Made by a program: the position numbers and the translations under genes. The notes under the pieces were generated by a model. That model saw nothing but the letters and a program-made list of their open reading frames with translations, made no database searches and was not told the origin of the DNA. Below are positions 1 to 10,791 of a stretch of DNA of 64,000 nucleotides, piece after piece; within the stretch, counting starts at the first letter, position 1, and every line of letters begins with the position of its first letter. Origin of the DNA: Fonsecaea monophora (lineage: Eukaryota > Ascomycota > Eurotiomycetes > Chaetothyriales > Herpotrichiellaceae); NCBI RefSeq assembly GCF_001642475.1, contig NW_019173947.1:62001-126000 (forward strand), in the 5' to 3' direction.

Positions 1-304
1 AAACTGCGACAGCAGCAGGTTCTGGTCGACGATCATCTCCTTGCCCCGCAGCGCCCGGTGCGTCTTGGTCCACTTGAGCTTGCGCGGCTGGCGCTTCATC
101 TTGAAGTTCTTGTGGCATTTGGACCGGCAGAATCGGAACACTTTGGCGTCGTTGCGCACGAACGTGATGCCCTTGGAGGGGTAGACGGGACGGGAACACA
201 GGTGGCACGTCTCGATCCTGGTAGAGGTCAGGGATTGTTAGCCCAGTAGCAAATGAGAAGTACGGAGGGAGGAGTCGAGGGGATGTAGGTATAGCGAACC
301 TCAT
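1..304 (-). CDS. RLP24: Ribosome biogenesis protein RLP24 (5' part, cut by window edge)
   Basis: RLP24 is the L24e-like factor that joins early pre-60S particles and is later exchanged for ribosomal protein L24 with help of the AAA ATPase Drg1/Afg2 (family knowledge). Read on the minus strand, a tiny first exon (304-300) encodes Met and the first two bases of an Arg codon. A 78-nt intron (299-218) follows, with a CTGAC branch point and a CAG acceptor. Exon 2 (217-1) encodes the L24e zinc-ribbon: cysteines in CHLC and in CRSKCHKNF, with the highly conserved stretch GITFVRNDAKVF between them, then RKLKWTKTHRALRGKEM. About 75 residues are visible; the rest lies left of the window. The RALRGKEM continuation favours RLP24 over ribosomal L24 itself. 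The donor GTTCGC is not ideal, so the exact start is slightly less certain than the identity. Confidence 0.88.
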   Translation of the reverse strand, partial: MRFAIPTSPRLLPPYFSFATGLTIPDLYQDRDVPPVFPSRLPLQGHHVRAQRRQSVPILPVQMPQELQDEAPAAQAQVDQDAPGAAGQGDDRRPEPAAVAV

Positions 305-927
305 GATGGCAGATTTTTAGAAAGAGATGCGGGGGGTTTGAAAATTAAAAAATCTCAGGTCGCGATGAAAATGACAATAGCGTGTGCGATGGCCCTGGGT
401 TTTGCTCAGCCTGCCTCAAACCTTTGCGAGACTCGGAAGAGGTGTCGCTACCGCCGTCGTCTAAGTTACAGGGCAGAATGAAGGGTGCGGAAAATCTTTT
501 GTTAGCGTCTGGTACATAAATCTGCATACGGGAGGAGGGTGACGCTGCCCTGTACCTCGTACCTCGTACTCCCTCCACTTTCCCACTGCCAAGGCTCGGA
601 AGAAAAGTGGAAGCCTGAAGGTGGCCCCACTTGCCAAGAACGTCAAAAGGCTGGAACCCAACAGGTGTAACCAATTCTCATGAAAGGTACCACACAAAGC
701 AAGAGAGCCTTCCAGGAGTCTCATCGAGGACCTTGAACTAGGACGGGACGCGAGAAATAAGATGAAGGTCCTGCATCTGGAGGTATGGACTTTTGCTATA
801 AAATGTCGTCCCGTCTTCTACCCCGAGAAGACACAGCAGGGTTCTTTGAGAAAAGTAAAACACCAAGAAGGTCGAGGAGCACAACAGAGACACACTAACT
901 TTTGAAAATATCCCTTGGCAAGAAACG
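305..927. other. Divergent intergenic region RLP24 / F-box gene
   Basis: This 623-bp spacer lies between two divergently transcribed genes and must hold both promoters. I see pyrimidine-rich and A-rich patches but no recognisable gene or repeat. The open frames here look like chance ORFs. Confidence 0.5.
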
Positions 928-2570
928 ATGGCTTCAGGATGGGCTCTCTTGCCCCAGGAAGTCCGCTGTCATATTCTACAGATTCTGAGGCTAGACAGTT
1001 GCAAAGTGAGTCGCTTAGCCACCGTATGTCGAGAGTGGCAAACAGAGCTGGAGAGATATAACTTTGCACGAATCAAAGTGACACCGTCGCGCCTCGTCGA
1101 TTTTGGTTCGATGATTCACCGCAATCGGGCTCTCGTCGAATACGTCTGGTTCTGCTTGGAACTCGATGACTATGGTTGCACCAAGTGTGCGCCTACCGGC
1201 AGAACGCTCACACAGGACGAGTATGAAGAGGCATTCAGTATCAACGATGCAGGTGGCTATCCCATCACCACGGCGTTCCAGAATCTGTTCTCGGTGCTAA
1301 GCACATGGGACCTTAAAGACAATTTGGTACTCGACATTAGTATCTACTCGCCTAGTGACTCCAAACATTGGTTCCCATATCTGACCTTCATGCCCGATAT
1401 CGCTCTCGATATGCTAGGTGATGGTATGGAGCAGACGATACCAAATAAAGTCTATGACGATCCTCAACACGGCTGGGTCACTGGTTTTCGACACTCCCCT
1501 TCGCCCTACTGTGCTATCTGCAAAGTTTTTCATTCCATCATGGAGGAGGGACCGTTTGATAGCGAGCAGTTAGAGCTCGAATGGTGGGATCAGCTTCCAC
1601 CAGTCCCGGCGATAACCACTATGCTTCTCCGGCAGCAGAACCGCCGGAGATGGAAGCCGCGCTCGCTTGCACATATGTTCGGCCGTTTTCCCAGACTCCA
1701 GGAAGTCCACTACGAGCCATGGAGGGAATGGGGTTTCCTACAGAGGTATACAGATAGACGTGAGTAATTTTTGCATTACTTGCTCAATTGTTATTGCTTG
1801 CTCTCACCTTTATAGTTAGTCGAATTGCTAATAATCCACCCATCCGTTATCCAGATTTCCAGTACCTTTTCGAAGCCATCCCACGATTCAACAAAAATCT
1901 CAAGAGACTTGTGGTCTTTGAGAACTTCAACCAACAGTATCCAGTGATCATGCACCAAGTCCTAGCCGGAGATGTCCTGAGCGAATGTGACAGTCATCGC
2001 AAGCCAACTCCGGCTGTAAGTCGGATGGTTGGACTCGCCAGCCTCAACCTTGAATATCTCGCAGCATCTTTCATCGTAGATGCTAGCCATTTCTTTGACG
2101 TCGAACCCTCTTGGGAGTGGCCAAATATGCGCTCGATCGTGCTTACTTCAAGCCTACTTACGCCTGATCAGGATCCTGCCCAGATTGAAGTTATGCTTCA
2201 GGCGGCCGCGGCCGCGGCTATGAAGATGCCACAACTGGAAACAATGGAGATCTGGAATGGAAGACGAGGGTTGGCGGCGCTATTCAAGTATCAGGCGTTC
2301 CACAACAAACAAGAGGCTACCATCACTTGGAGAGGTACATGGCAATTGACAATGGCACCATCTTCATTCGAGGCTTGGGGAGCCGTCATAGATCGTTATG
2401 CCGGTTACAGACTCAATTTCGTTCAGGAACGTCTGGATGAAGCTGCTATCAAGTCTCACGCTGATGCAATTCGCCATCTAATGCTGATGAGCCCAGTCAT
2501 TCGGCCCGTCTCATTACAGCAGATTCAGATGGAGCAGAAATTTCTAGAGCGCGTGCCGACCTTTACCTGA
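928..2570 (+). CDS. F-box domain protein of the DUF6546 type
   Basis: Two exons: 928-1759 and 1816-2570, joined across a 56-nt intron with GTGAGT donor and TATAG acceptor. The spliced protein has 528 residues. An F-box-like segment lies at residues 5-45 (LPQEVRCHILQIL, then a cluster ending VCREWQTEL). It is followed by the conserved region HRNRALVEYVWFCLELDDY with paired cysteines YGCTKCAP, typical of the large fungal DUF6546 family. Family knowledge: F-box proteins bridge Skp1/cullin-1 ubiquitin ligases to substrates; no substrate is known for this group. The C-terminal half (TMEIWNGRRGLAALFKY, then a helical end) matches the DUF6546 layout. It is a multi-copy, fast-evolving family, so a lineage-specific role is likely. 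Its 3' end lies 185 bp from a transposon insertion. Confidence 0.85.
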
Positions 2571-2757
2571 CCTTCAAGTAGAAGTCTTGTTGGAGGTGAC
2601 ATTGACGACAGTAATGTTGTCCCTGTTACTGCCTAATAAACATTATCAAATTGTGTCAGGAGTACCTACAGTAGGAGGTGGTCACACTGCAACCCAGATG
2701 GGTAGGTACCCACCCTCCTTGGCACCAGTTGACGGCTTGCAGGAGCAACACCTTATA

Positions 2758-2796
2758 CAGGGGGGGTGCATGTACGGGCTGACACCCCCCCCCCCC
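2758..2796 (+). repeat. Left terminal inverted repeat of the Tc1/mariner element
   Basis: Begins with CAG and seven G, then TGCATGTACGGGCTGAC and a run of C. It is the exact reverse complement of the right end over the first 26 bp. A one-base difference precedes the C tract. Confidence 0.93.
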
Positions 2797-2805
2797 TGTC
2801 TCTGC

Positions 2806-2969
2806 TTACTGTACGACAAATTCCTACCACTCTACGCCTGCGCCTACCTACTGTTCTACTCCTGTACCTACTCCTACCGCCTGCCTACCGCCTGTACCTA
2901 CTGCCTGCCGCCTGTACCTACTGCCTACCGCCTGCGCCTACCGCCTACGCCTACCGCCTACCGCCTACG
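2806..2969 (+). repeat. Subterminal CT-rich direct repeats inside the transposon
   Basis: Between the left inverted repeat and the transposase ATG, short units of the type CCTACCGCCTG and TACCTACTGCC repeat many times with small variations. Such arrays near transposon ends can hold transposase-binding sites, but no function is shown here. Confidence 0.7.
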
Positions 2970-4040
2970 ATGCCTGGGAAGCACAAAAATCGCAAGTCGT
3001 ACGCAGACCCAGAGAGAACTCGAGGTCAACGCCTAACGGAGCGTGAACGTACGCAGATCCTGACGTTATCTACTATAGCCAGGTGGAATATATCTCGAAT
3101 CGCTCGAGAGCTTCGAATCGCTCGAACAACTGTCTAACAATGCATCCGATCAGGTCTTTACACTCCAAAACGGCCAATTGGTCGTACACCTATACTAACA
3201 ACAGGAAAGCGACGACGACTCGTTTAACGCGCAACTCTTGATGCCTATCATCGTCGCCTAACGTACGAGGAGATCGCTATAATCGAAGATATTCAAGTCT
3301 GTCGTCGCTCGTTAATTACTGCATTCGAAAAGGAGCAATACCATCGTCGACCTGCGCAGGAGAAGCCTCTCCTTACTCCTACCCATATGGAGGCTCGACT
3401 CGCCTGGGCTAGAGCTCACTAAAGCTAGAATAACGATATGTGGAAGCGCGTTAGTTGGACGGACGTAGCGTCGTTTACAACTGGAGCGTTTGGTAAGATA
3501 TACGTTACTCGAACTGTAGAAGAGAAATTTCATCATTCCTATCTCGTACCAAAGTTCGCTGGCTTCTCAGCTGTAATGGCGTACGGAGCGATTTCAGGAG
3601 TAGAAAAGGGTCCTCTTATCCTTATGGATAAGGCCTGGGGTAAGGTAAATGCAGAGATATATACACAGCGCGTCCTTCCACGTTTTTATCAACATCTTCG
3701 CTCGATCGAGCGAGAAGTCGACTTTATGCGAAGTATTTTAATGAAAGATAATGCATCGATTCATACGGCAAGACTTACGAGAGGTTATCACGCCTACCAC
3801 GGAGTAATTCGAATGGTTTGGCCTACCCATTCGCCTGACCTTAATCCGATCGAGAATATCTGGCGTCTATTGAAATATCGAATAGGTAAACGATTCCCAA
3901 AGACAGACGTACAAGTTCAACAATATCTACTCGAGGAATGGGATAAACTACAGCCTGAGGATTTCATGAAGTATATAGAGAGTATGCCAGAGCGATGCCA
4001 GGCAGTTATCGACGCTCGCGGTGGTCATACAAAGTGGTAG
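2970..4040 (+). pseudogene. Tc1/mariner transposase (DD34E), interrupted by four stop codons
   Basis: One frame of 357 codons runs from ATG 2970 (MPGKHKNRKSYADPERTRG) to the stop at 4040. The first part carries a helix-turn-helix (ISRIARELRIARTTV). The catalytic part holds SWTDVASF, MKDNASIHTA and SPDLNPIENIW. The second Asp and the Glu are separated by 34 residues, as expected for the DD34E Tc1 group. Four premature stops lie at 3135, 3225, 3420 and 3426, and the frame is otherwise unbroken. Each stop could arise by one transition at CpA or TpG (for example CAA to TAA), the preferred context of repeat-induced point mutation; that cause is inference. The longest unbroken part is 3438-4040, which keeps all three catalytic motifs but lacks the DNA-binding half. 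Confidence 0.9.
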
Positions 4041-4086
4041 AACAACAGTAGTTTACCTACCAACGAGCGATTCGCTTAAACAGACT

Positions 4087-4125
4087 AGGGGGGGGGGTGG
4101 TCAGCCCGTACATGCACCCCCCCTG
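4087..4125 (-). repeat. Right terminal inverted repeat of the Tc1/mariner element
   Basis: This is the inverted copy of the left end: a G tract, then GGTCAGCCCGTACATGCA, seven C and TG. It is followed directly by the TA duplication at 4126-4127. Confidence 0.93.
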
Positions 4126-4127
4126 TA

Positions 4128-4588
4128 CATAGGGGAAGTGTGGCTTTAGGGAAGGTCGCGCGTCCCAATGAGCTAGCCGTTATCAGAACAAACCCCTAAA
4201 TGGAATGGTCCCTAAGATGAAGGCTGGCCCCGCGATCCTTCTACGGCTTTGCCTCTTTCAGAATAGCCTAGTGCCGCCCTATACGACTATGAAGTCAACG
4301 TCACTTTAAAAGAGCATCACGTGGATGTCACTCGTGCTTTACTAAAGGTCACCATTATGCTCCTACATAAGTCTTCTACAAAACTAGCGGTATCATTATA
4401 TCCAATTTTTGAGGCCATGTATCGACCATACGTGTGACCGCTGCCTACATCTCTCTTCTACGGGATAGATCCGAGAAGTTCGGGACACATCAGAGATGAC
4501 CACAAACGTTGCCGCCACTCTGGACTCGACTGAGAGGTTCATGTCCCCGTCCCAATAGCGGAGGCCCAGGAGCCCAATCTCATCTGGA
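4128..4588. other. Intergenic region, promoter side of the Zn2Cys6 gene
   Basis: These 461 bp lie between the transposon and the next ATG. I see nothing recognisable beyond the presumed promoter of the downstream regulator. Confidence 0.4.
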
Positions 4589-6271
4589 ATGGAGGCGGCC
4601 GCTTCCACTCCCGCTTCGAGCTCGAGCTCGTCCCGGCGCAAAGCATCGACAGCTTGTCTGAGCTGCAAGATCCGAAAATCAAAGGTGGTATCTCCCCTCC
4701 CAACACGCCCTATCAAAGGTATTCTGATTGTTTGCTCGCGCATCAGTGCTCTGGGGGAAATCCCTGTACTGCTTGCAGTCGATCAGGACTCAAATGCATA
4801 TACGACGCCTCCCTCGACAGAAGACGGAAAATCCATTGGGAACGGGCCGAGACCGAGTCTACCCTTCAAAAGCAGCTGCTGCAGCGCCTCCTCCGACTGA
4901 TCCACTCCGGAGATGACGATATTCGAAAGAGACTGAAAGATGACATTCCGACTCGGATGCTCGTGCAAAGGCTCGGCATGGACATACCCGAACACGCTAC
5001 CACATCGTCGAGCGCTGATACACCAGGGTCCTGGGCTTCAGCTCACGCCGAGAAGACGAGCCGCCATGAGTTCGCAGAGGATGTGAGTCAAAGGGAAGAG
5101 TTGATTCGGCGGCAAGGGATTTTCCCCGAAGGAGTCCACGACTCTGCGACAAGAGCAGGCCCCTCTACCGCATGGGCCGATCCGGTAGGTTCGCGCGACG
5201 ACCAATGGTATCTGCCAATCTTGGCTGGTGTGCATGTGCAGAGATCGGGGGAAAGCGATCCCAGAGACAAATTTCGCATCTTTTGTTCAACGACCCACGA
5301 TACTCCCAGCGTCGAGTTCGTCAGCATATTCGGCGACTCCTCATTCTTGTCCCCCGAGATCAGGGCAAGTCAAGTTTTGATCTCGCAGCAACAGCAGACA
5401 ATCAATCTTGACATTCCAGAATACCTCATCCAACCGATGCTTTTCGAGGGAGAGCGATGTCCGATAGCTGCTGTATATACTGATTTCCGCGACTATGGAC
5501 GTAGACAACTGGCGTCGGGATTTCCCGTCGAATTTGTTCTGGGGCCTCCACGGGTGGACCTCACTCTCTATTTTCGCAATCGCAGGGTCGAAGACCCCCA
5601 TACACCGGCGACCTGGGCCTGTGAGTACATGCGCCTCCTGAAGAACTTCGACACGTATGTAGCTCTGGCATGGATTTTCACCTATGCACATTTCATGCGC
5701 GTCAGTTTCACGGCATACACCTCTGGGGGGAACACTCGGTTGACTGGGAACTAGTGGACGATCGCACCTTCGGCAGCGACATACGCACTGCTTCCAGAGG
5801 CAATGAGACCGACACCTCTCCAGAGACTAGTCCGTCATCACCCCGGAGTGGATCTGCCTATATTGTAAGCCCACCATCTTGCATCAATCATACATGTGGA
5901 CGCTAAGCCCCTCGGTGTGGTGTGCTAGCCCTGAAATGCGTGACGGTCTGGTCCAGGATATGCGCGACTACATCGTCGCCATCCAGACCCTTGGATGTAG
6001 CGTCAATTGGGAACATGGATTGGCTGGAGCGATCGATACGGACCCCGAGACGGGTAACATGACCTTGTCAGACCGCTTCGCGACTCACATATGTGACTTG
6101 TCGCACTGGTCCATCAGCCAGAGATTTGCCGACGTCTTTCCGGAGATGCGAGGCTATTACCAGGTCACCGAGCAGGACACGATCCCCGCGTCAAAGGTCG
6201 ACGTCGAAGGGTTTCTTGAACAGAGAGCTCAAAGACGCCCTGGATCCGACCAAAGGAACGCCGATGGCTAA
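4589..6271 (+). CDS. Zn2Cys6 transcription factor with DUF3425-like C-terminal region
   Basis: Four exons: 4589-4684, 4747-5700, 5755-5864 and 5929-6271. They join without a frame break into a 500-residue protein. The first intron falls inside the zinc cluster. After splicing, cysteines sit at 23, 26, 33, 39, 42 and 49 with the exact C-x2-C-x6-C-x5-C-x2-C-x6-C spacing, which strongly supports that junction. A basic linker (RRRKIHWERAE) and a predicted helix follow. The C-terminal half (roughly residues 320-480) contains LPEAMRPTPLQRLVRHHPGV and FPEMRDGLVQDMRDY, the pattern of the fungal DUF3425-type regulators. Such proteins bind CGG-containing DNA and act in the nucleus; no target can be named. 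No enzyme cluster touches it: the next gene, 1.1 kb downstream, is a monooxygenase on the opposite strand. Confidence 0.85.
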
Positions 6272-6673
6272 GAGGTCTTGTGTTAAGGAGGAAGGAGAGA
6301 AGAAGAACAAGAAAACTGTCCGAAACCCCAAGATCGACAGCATGTAGGCAGGGACCTCGTAGGGGTTACCGAGTAATTAGGAATCTTTTCTTTTTCCGGC
6401 ATGCAAGCCTCCAGGTTTTGACTGGGCCCGAACAACCTGGGAAACTTGCTCATCCGGATATTACACCCAGAATGACACAACATACACGTTGGGGGCCGGA
6501 TTGAGGCTGGATGGACAGTATTTCTTGTTTCGCACAATCAATCAACGAATCAATTATGCAATCCATAGCTATTCATCCATGGATCGGACCTATGTATGTA
6601 GGTAGGCAGTATCAGAGGGACTGGCTAGTGCTCGTAATGAAAATGCTTCTCCATCTAAAAGCGGATCCTGTAT

Positions 6674-6726
6674 TCTCTCTCTCTCTCTCTCTCCCTCTCT
6701 CTCTCTATATGTGTGTGTGTATGTAT
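6674..6726. repeat. Compound microsatellite (TC)n then (TG)n
   Basis: Interrupted TC dinucleotides run directly into TATA and about six TG units. Confidence 0.9.
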
Positions 6727-7180
6727 CTATCCACCCTTGCCGCCCCTACTACCACTACGGTACTACCCTGATCGACCCCTCTCCCGTACCACCGCCGCGC
6801 TCTGTATACCGAGAACCTCGTACAGAGTCCTCCTCTATACACAGCCTTTGCTGGGTCATGCACGGTTAAAGCAACTTACCTCTTCGACAGTTATATTTTA
6901 TATTCCGTTTTTTTTGGTTTTGGACCCCTTTTGTTTTTTCCCCCTGTTTTTTCTTTCTTACTCTTCCCAAAGTGGTTGCAAACTTACGCATTTGAGGCTA
7001 AAGAGCCGCGCCACAAGTTTATCGGGGAAGGAAGGATAGTGGGAGATATCTGGTTACTTAGGTAGGTAGTGAGTAATAATATATGAGTGGCGCCGCTTTA
7101 GTACGTAGTAGAGAAACTCCCCATAGGGCGGGGACTGAAGGTGGCTGGCAGCGAGGCTGAAACGACTGTACAAGAAAAAA

Positions 7181-7250
7181 GGGGGGGGGGGGGGAGCCTC
7201 AAACCATACTATCCTAAAATTAATCCTCTTTCTCTCTCTCTCTCTCTCTC
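7181..7250. repeat. Poly-G run and (TC)n microsatellite
   Basis: A run of 14 G (7181-7194) lies 34 bp before a near-pure TC tract (7228-7250). Confidence 0.9.
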
Positions 7251-7419
7251 ACACATACCTTTTCTCTTGATGGTTTGGTTTGGGATTAATGACTCTCCTG
7301 TACGAAAATCCCTTTGTTTCCAAGATGTATGTCTGTCAAAATCAAAAGATAGTCCCCACTATCGCTATGGTGCTCCGTCTGGCTGGACTCTCCCTGCAGA
7401 CGACAATGTTGCTCTAGCG

Positions 7420-8718
7420 CTACGCACGCGTTCGTGCCTCAAGAGCCTTTTCTGCTTCAGAGTTCACGTCATAAGCAAACAACCACTCTCTGATGTTGTT
7501 CCTGTCGTTGACCCGGGGCAAGTCTTGCGGTTTCGCCACCTTGATCAGTTCGTCCCACATGATTCCCACGGCGTCCTCGAAGTACGGACAGTGACTGATC
7601 AACTGCACCGCCGAAGCTCGTGGGTGTCGCAAGTTGAAGAACAGTTCCAGCCTCTTGGTGATGCTTCCGAGACTGTTTTCGCGCATCTTGGTGAACAGGG
7701 TGCCCAAGGCGCCCGCGTCCTCGATACACATGCCGGCACCCTGTCCCTGGTTCGGGAGCATCGGATGAGCCGCGTCGCCCACCACGACCAACCTCCCTTT
7801 GAACCACGTCGGAAGGGGCGGTCTCTCGGCCAGCTTCCACACCGGCAGAATCTCACTCGTTTTATCCGCGAGTTTTCCAATGTCGGGATGGAACCCTTCG
7901 AGTTCACGACGCAGACTGTCGCGGTTGCATTTGAACCGGGACACCTGCTCGATCACCTGTTCGTTGGCCGTCACGCGGGAATACATACCGTAGTTAATCT
8001 CACTGTTGTCCCGAATGGGATATTGCAAGAGCCAGCGATTGCGGTCTGGGTGGACGAACCAGGTGAATTGTCCAGAGGAGGAAATGAGGTGTGCGGTCTG
8101 CGGGTCGGAAAGTATGGCAGAAGAGGGAAGCATGAAACGAATGATTGTAGTCCCTGTGTGAGAGATGTCGTAAGACGGGGCGCCCGAGCCGAGCAGATAG
8201 TGCGGCGCAAGCGAGTGCACGCCGTCAGCTGCAACGACCAGATCTGCCTTGTGTGTGGTACCGTCCCTGAGTGTAATGCTCCCTTCCTCAGGATCGTAGG
8301 CTACCACATCAGCAGAGTATGTGATGGTCACGGGCTTTCCGAGCGCATCTTGCTGAGTTGCGAGGCCGAGTAGGGCCTGTTGGAGGTCGATGCGATGGGC
8401 ATAGTATTGTCGGCTCCCACCCGCGAGTTTCTCGTATAGACCTGGAGGGAAACTCATTATCTCCTCGAACGTGTCGCCCTTGACCATTTTGAACGTCTCG
8501 GCAACGTTTATGTGGTACTTCTCGTAGTCCAAGCCCCACGACGTAAGTACCTTGGAGGCATTGTAGCCGATCACTACTCCGGCACCAAAGGCTGTGGCGG
8601 TGGGCGCTCGTTCGAAGAGGTGGACATGGTGGCCAGCACGACGCAGCCCAATGGCTGCACACAGCCCTGCGATACCACCCCCAACTACAATAATCTGGAG
8701 AGAGGCGGCCGAAGACAT
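7420..8718 (-). CDS. FAD-dependent aromatic-ring monooxygenase, salicylate-hydroxylase type
   Basis: Single-exon gene of 432 residues, the usual length for class A flavoprotein hydroxylases. These use NAD(P)H and O2 to hydroxylate aromatic or heterocyclic rings (family knowledge). The Rossmann motif GGGIAG lies at residues 13-18, followed by the acidic end of strand 2 (HLFERA). A conserved Arg is at 109 (YYAHRIDLQQALLG). The DG motif AADGVHS is at 163-169 and the GD motif VVVGDAAHPMLPNQGQGAG at 311-329. All three FAD/NAD(P)H motifs are intact, so the enzyme should be active. There is no signal peptide or membrane segment. The substrate cannot be read from sequence; 6-hydroxynicotinate or salicylate-like rings are the family precedents. 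It is divergent from the permease gene 2.1 kb away. Confidence 0.9.
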   Translation of the reverse strand: MSSAASLQIIVVGGGIAGLCAAIGLRRAGHHVHLFERAPTATAFGAGVVIGYNASKVLTSWGLDYEKYHINVAETFKMVKGDTFEEIMSFPPGLYEKLAGGSRQYYAHRIDLQQALLGLATQQDALGKPVTITYSADVVAYDPEEGSITLRDGTTHKADLVVAADGVHSLAPHYLLGSGAPSYDISHTGTTIIRFMLPSSAILSDPQTAHLISSSGQFTWFVHPDRNRWLLQYPIRDNSEINYGMYSRVTANEQVIEQVSRFKCNRDSLRRELEGFHPDIGKLADKTSEILPVWKLAERPPLPTWFKGRLVVVGDAAHPMLPNQGQGAGMCIEDAGALGTLFTKMRENSLGSITKRLELFFNLRHPRASAVQLISHCPYFEDAVGIMWDELIKVAKPQDLPRVNDRNNIREWLFAYDVNSEAEKALEARTRA

Positions 8719-10791
8719 GAAGGCCGTGGAGAGGTGGGAGGAGAAGATGCTCGTAGCTGGTTAGGAGCAGTCGGTGCTGAGTTCAGAGACAAGTCGTTGC
8801 GCAATGGGTGGTGTTTTATGTTGCGGAGATGGCAACAAGGCGAGAAGGGTCGCCTAAAGGCGGAGGCAGACACCAGCACCACCTTCTCCTCCTCACCTCC
8901 CTCCTCTTCCAGAGCCATCATGTTTACAAAACACAAAATACACCCGTATGCTACACGCAGAGCTCACGACCTTCCCCAGATTTGTGGCTTGTGCCTCGGC
9001 TGGAGAATCTGGGGCTTGGCGCAGGCGAATGACATGAGCATGACTGTTGATTGCCTCGTTGTTTCTTCTGCTCTTTTGCTCTTTTAGGATTGTCCTCTTC
9101 ATGTCAGAAAGCTCCTCGACATGTTGCCATTCTGAAGATGTGAGTATTGTTTGTGATCTGGTCGTCCAACTGAGATCTGCTCAAAAGGATCTCCCGTTCC
9201 CGGCGACATCACAGCTTGTTCGGCCCACAAATCGGAGCAAAAAATTGGTCCCCAAGTACCTACCGGCGGGAGATCTGCTGTACTCATCAAAACATCGAGA
9301 CGAACAGAAGAGAACATTCGGCGCAAAATGAGTGGCGCAGGCACAAAGATTTCGGACGAGATCTCGGGGCGCAGCCTCGCGCAGCTAGTCACAGGTTGCG
9401 GGGAGCATCAGGTCGAAGACTGAGCAGACTAGAATTGACATGTAAGGATGCTCAGTCTCTTAACGGCCTGCAGAATTGGCTCAAATCAACATCCTTATGC
9501 GCCAGAAGATCCTTGATCGCAAGCACGAACACTCTCGCCTAGGCCGCGCGCCGACTTTTGGTACTGCGGTAATCCCTTCGTGCAGAGATAAAATGCACAT
9601 CTCCGGACAAGGGGGTTCAGTCTGAATCCAAGGGCCATGCACAAGTTACAACCTGATCACGGACCCGGCTACACGGGTCGCCCGCTCCCCTTGGCATTCC
9701 ATCAAGTCAGACCTTCTGGCTCAGACAAATCTGACTCGTGTTCTATCAGGAAATGGCGTTAACTATGGGTGTGTCAAGGGTATATTCCGCCGGTAACATG
9801 GGACCGTACTTCATGAAGTACGGTTGAGATCAGATTACAGTCTCTCGAAGGCCCTGCTCATGACGACACGCTATCCTGTGCCGTGTAAGATCCCACTCCT
9901 GAGCATACTGCCGGCTCGTTATCCAGGCAATCTTTCTGGGAGATTGCCATTTCCGCCAATTGACCGGCGTGGGAGGCCCATTTGCGAGATCTTGCGGTGG
10001 AATATCACGTCTCGAGAATATCGAGCGAGATGGAGGCGCGGCCTGAGGCAATGGCGCTGGCGTGGATTTCCTAGCCTTGACACTGAACCACGGCACTTGG
10101 CTGTGAATGCCTTAGTGGTACACCACCCTTCGAAACGAGGATGTGCCATGCAACTAGTTGACAGAATACGGGGTGCCGACTGTTTTCATACCACGTGGAG
10201 GCCCAAGTCTCCATTGTGCCGGACAGCGATCATGTCCGCCTGCTGCTTCGATGAAGTTGGCGGTCAAAGTGAGAGACAAGTCAAACACTATCGAATTCAC
10301 ACCGCAACCAAACTCACTCACGTCCTACTGGCAATGGCAGTGGAGAATTCCGTTGGTAGCCTCCACTCGAAGGGGTTAAGATTCCCGGGCACGAGTAAGC
10401 TTCCTAGGACACTGTAAGTTTATTTTGGCCTTGCTTGATGCTATCTGCGCGCTTTTTCGTGAAACTGGCATGGTTTGTCGCATCCAACTTGGACGTTTAT
10501 CTCAAGCCTAGCTAGCGAGGCTCAAGATCAATTGGTCCACAATCGCCCCTGCGGACATGTCCCGAATCCTTATCTTTCAAGGCTTACCACTATGAGCAGC
10601 CGTGAAAGCTTATGTTCTGGTATTGTTGAAGCATGCATATTACTCCGCGAATGCATGGGTGCTCCAGGCCTAGACTGTGTTGACCATCATTGCCCTTTGT
10701 CCACGATATTGGCCCAAGTCTTGACTCGTCCCAGCCCTCGTTGTTCTGATGTCCCTTCCTTTGCTTGTACTTCTGAATCTGCGCCTCGACA
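8719..10791. other. Divergent intergenic region, monooxygenase / permease
   Basis: These 2,073 bp lie between two divergent start codons. I find no reading frame with family resemblance, no repeats and no mobile-element ends. It is long enough for an unrecognised short gene or long regulatory region. Confidence 0.45.

Larger units (their letters stand above)
2756..4127 (+). mobile_element. Tc1/mariner DNA transposon with intact ends and broken transposase
   Basis: The element spans 2758-4125 (1,368 bp) and is flanked on both sides by TA (2756-2757 and 4126-4127), the Tc1/mariner target duplication. The ends are inverted repeats starting CAGGGGGGGTGCATGTACGG. They match perfectly for the first 26 bp and nearly so for about 37 bp. 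A DD34E transposase frame lies inside on the plus strand with four in-frame stops. Between the left repeat and the transposase is a CT-rich stretch of short direct repeats. Perfect ends and an intact target duplication indicate a fairly recent insertion, whereas the stops show that this copy cannot encode full-length transposase. Confidence 0.93.
6272..7419. other. Intergenic region with microsatellites
   Basis: These 1,148 bp lie between the 3' ends of two convergent genes. They contain a (TC)n tract followed by (TG)n near 6674-6726, a 14-base G run at 7181-7194 and a second (TC)n tract near 7228-7250. No gene is recognisable. Confidence 0.5.

Noticed and set aside
2821..2968. CRISPR-like repeat array
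   Set aside because: Units are short, imperfect and without spacers, and lie inside a eukaryotic transposon.
8512..9087. 191-codon frame overlapping the monooxygenase start
   Set aside because: It overlaps the 5' end of a clearly intact gene on the other strand and has no family features.
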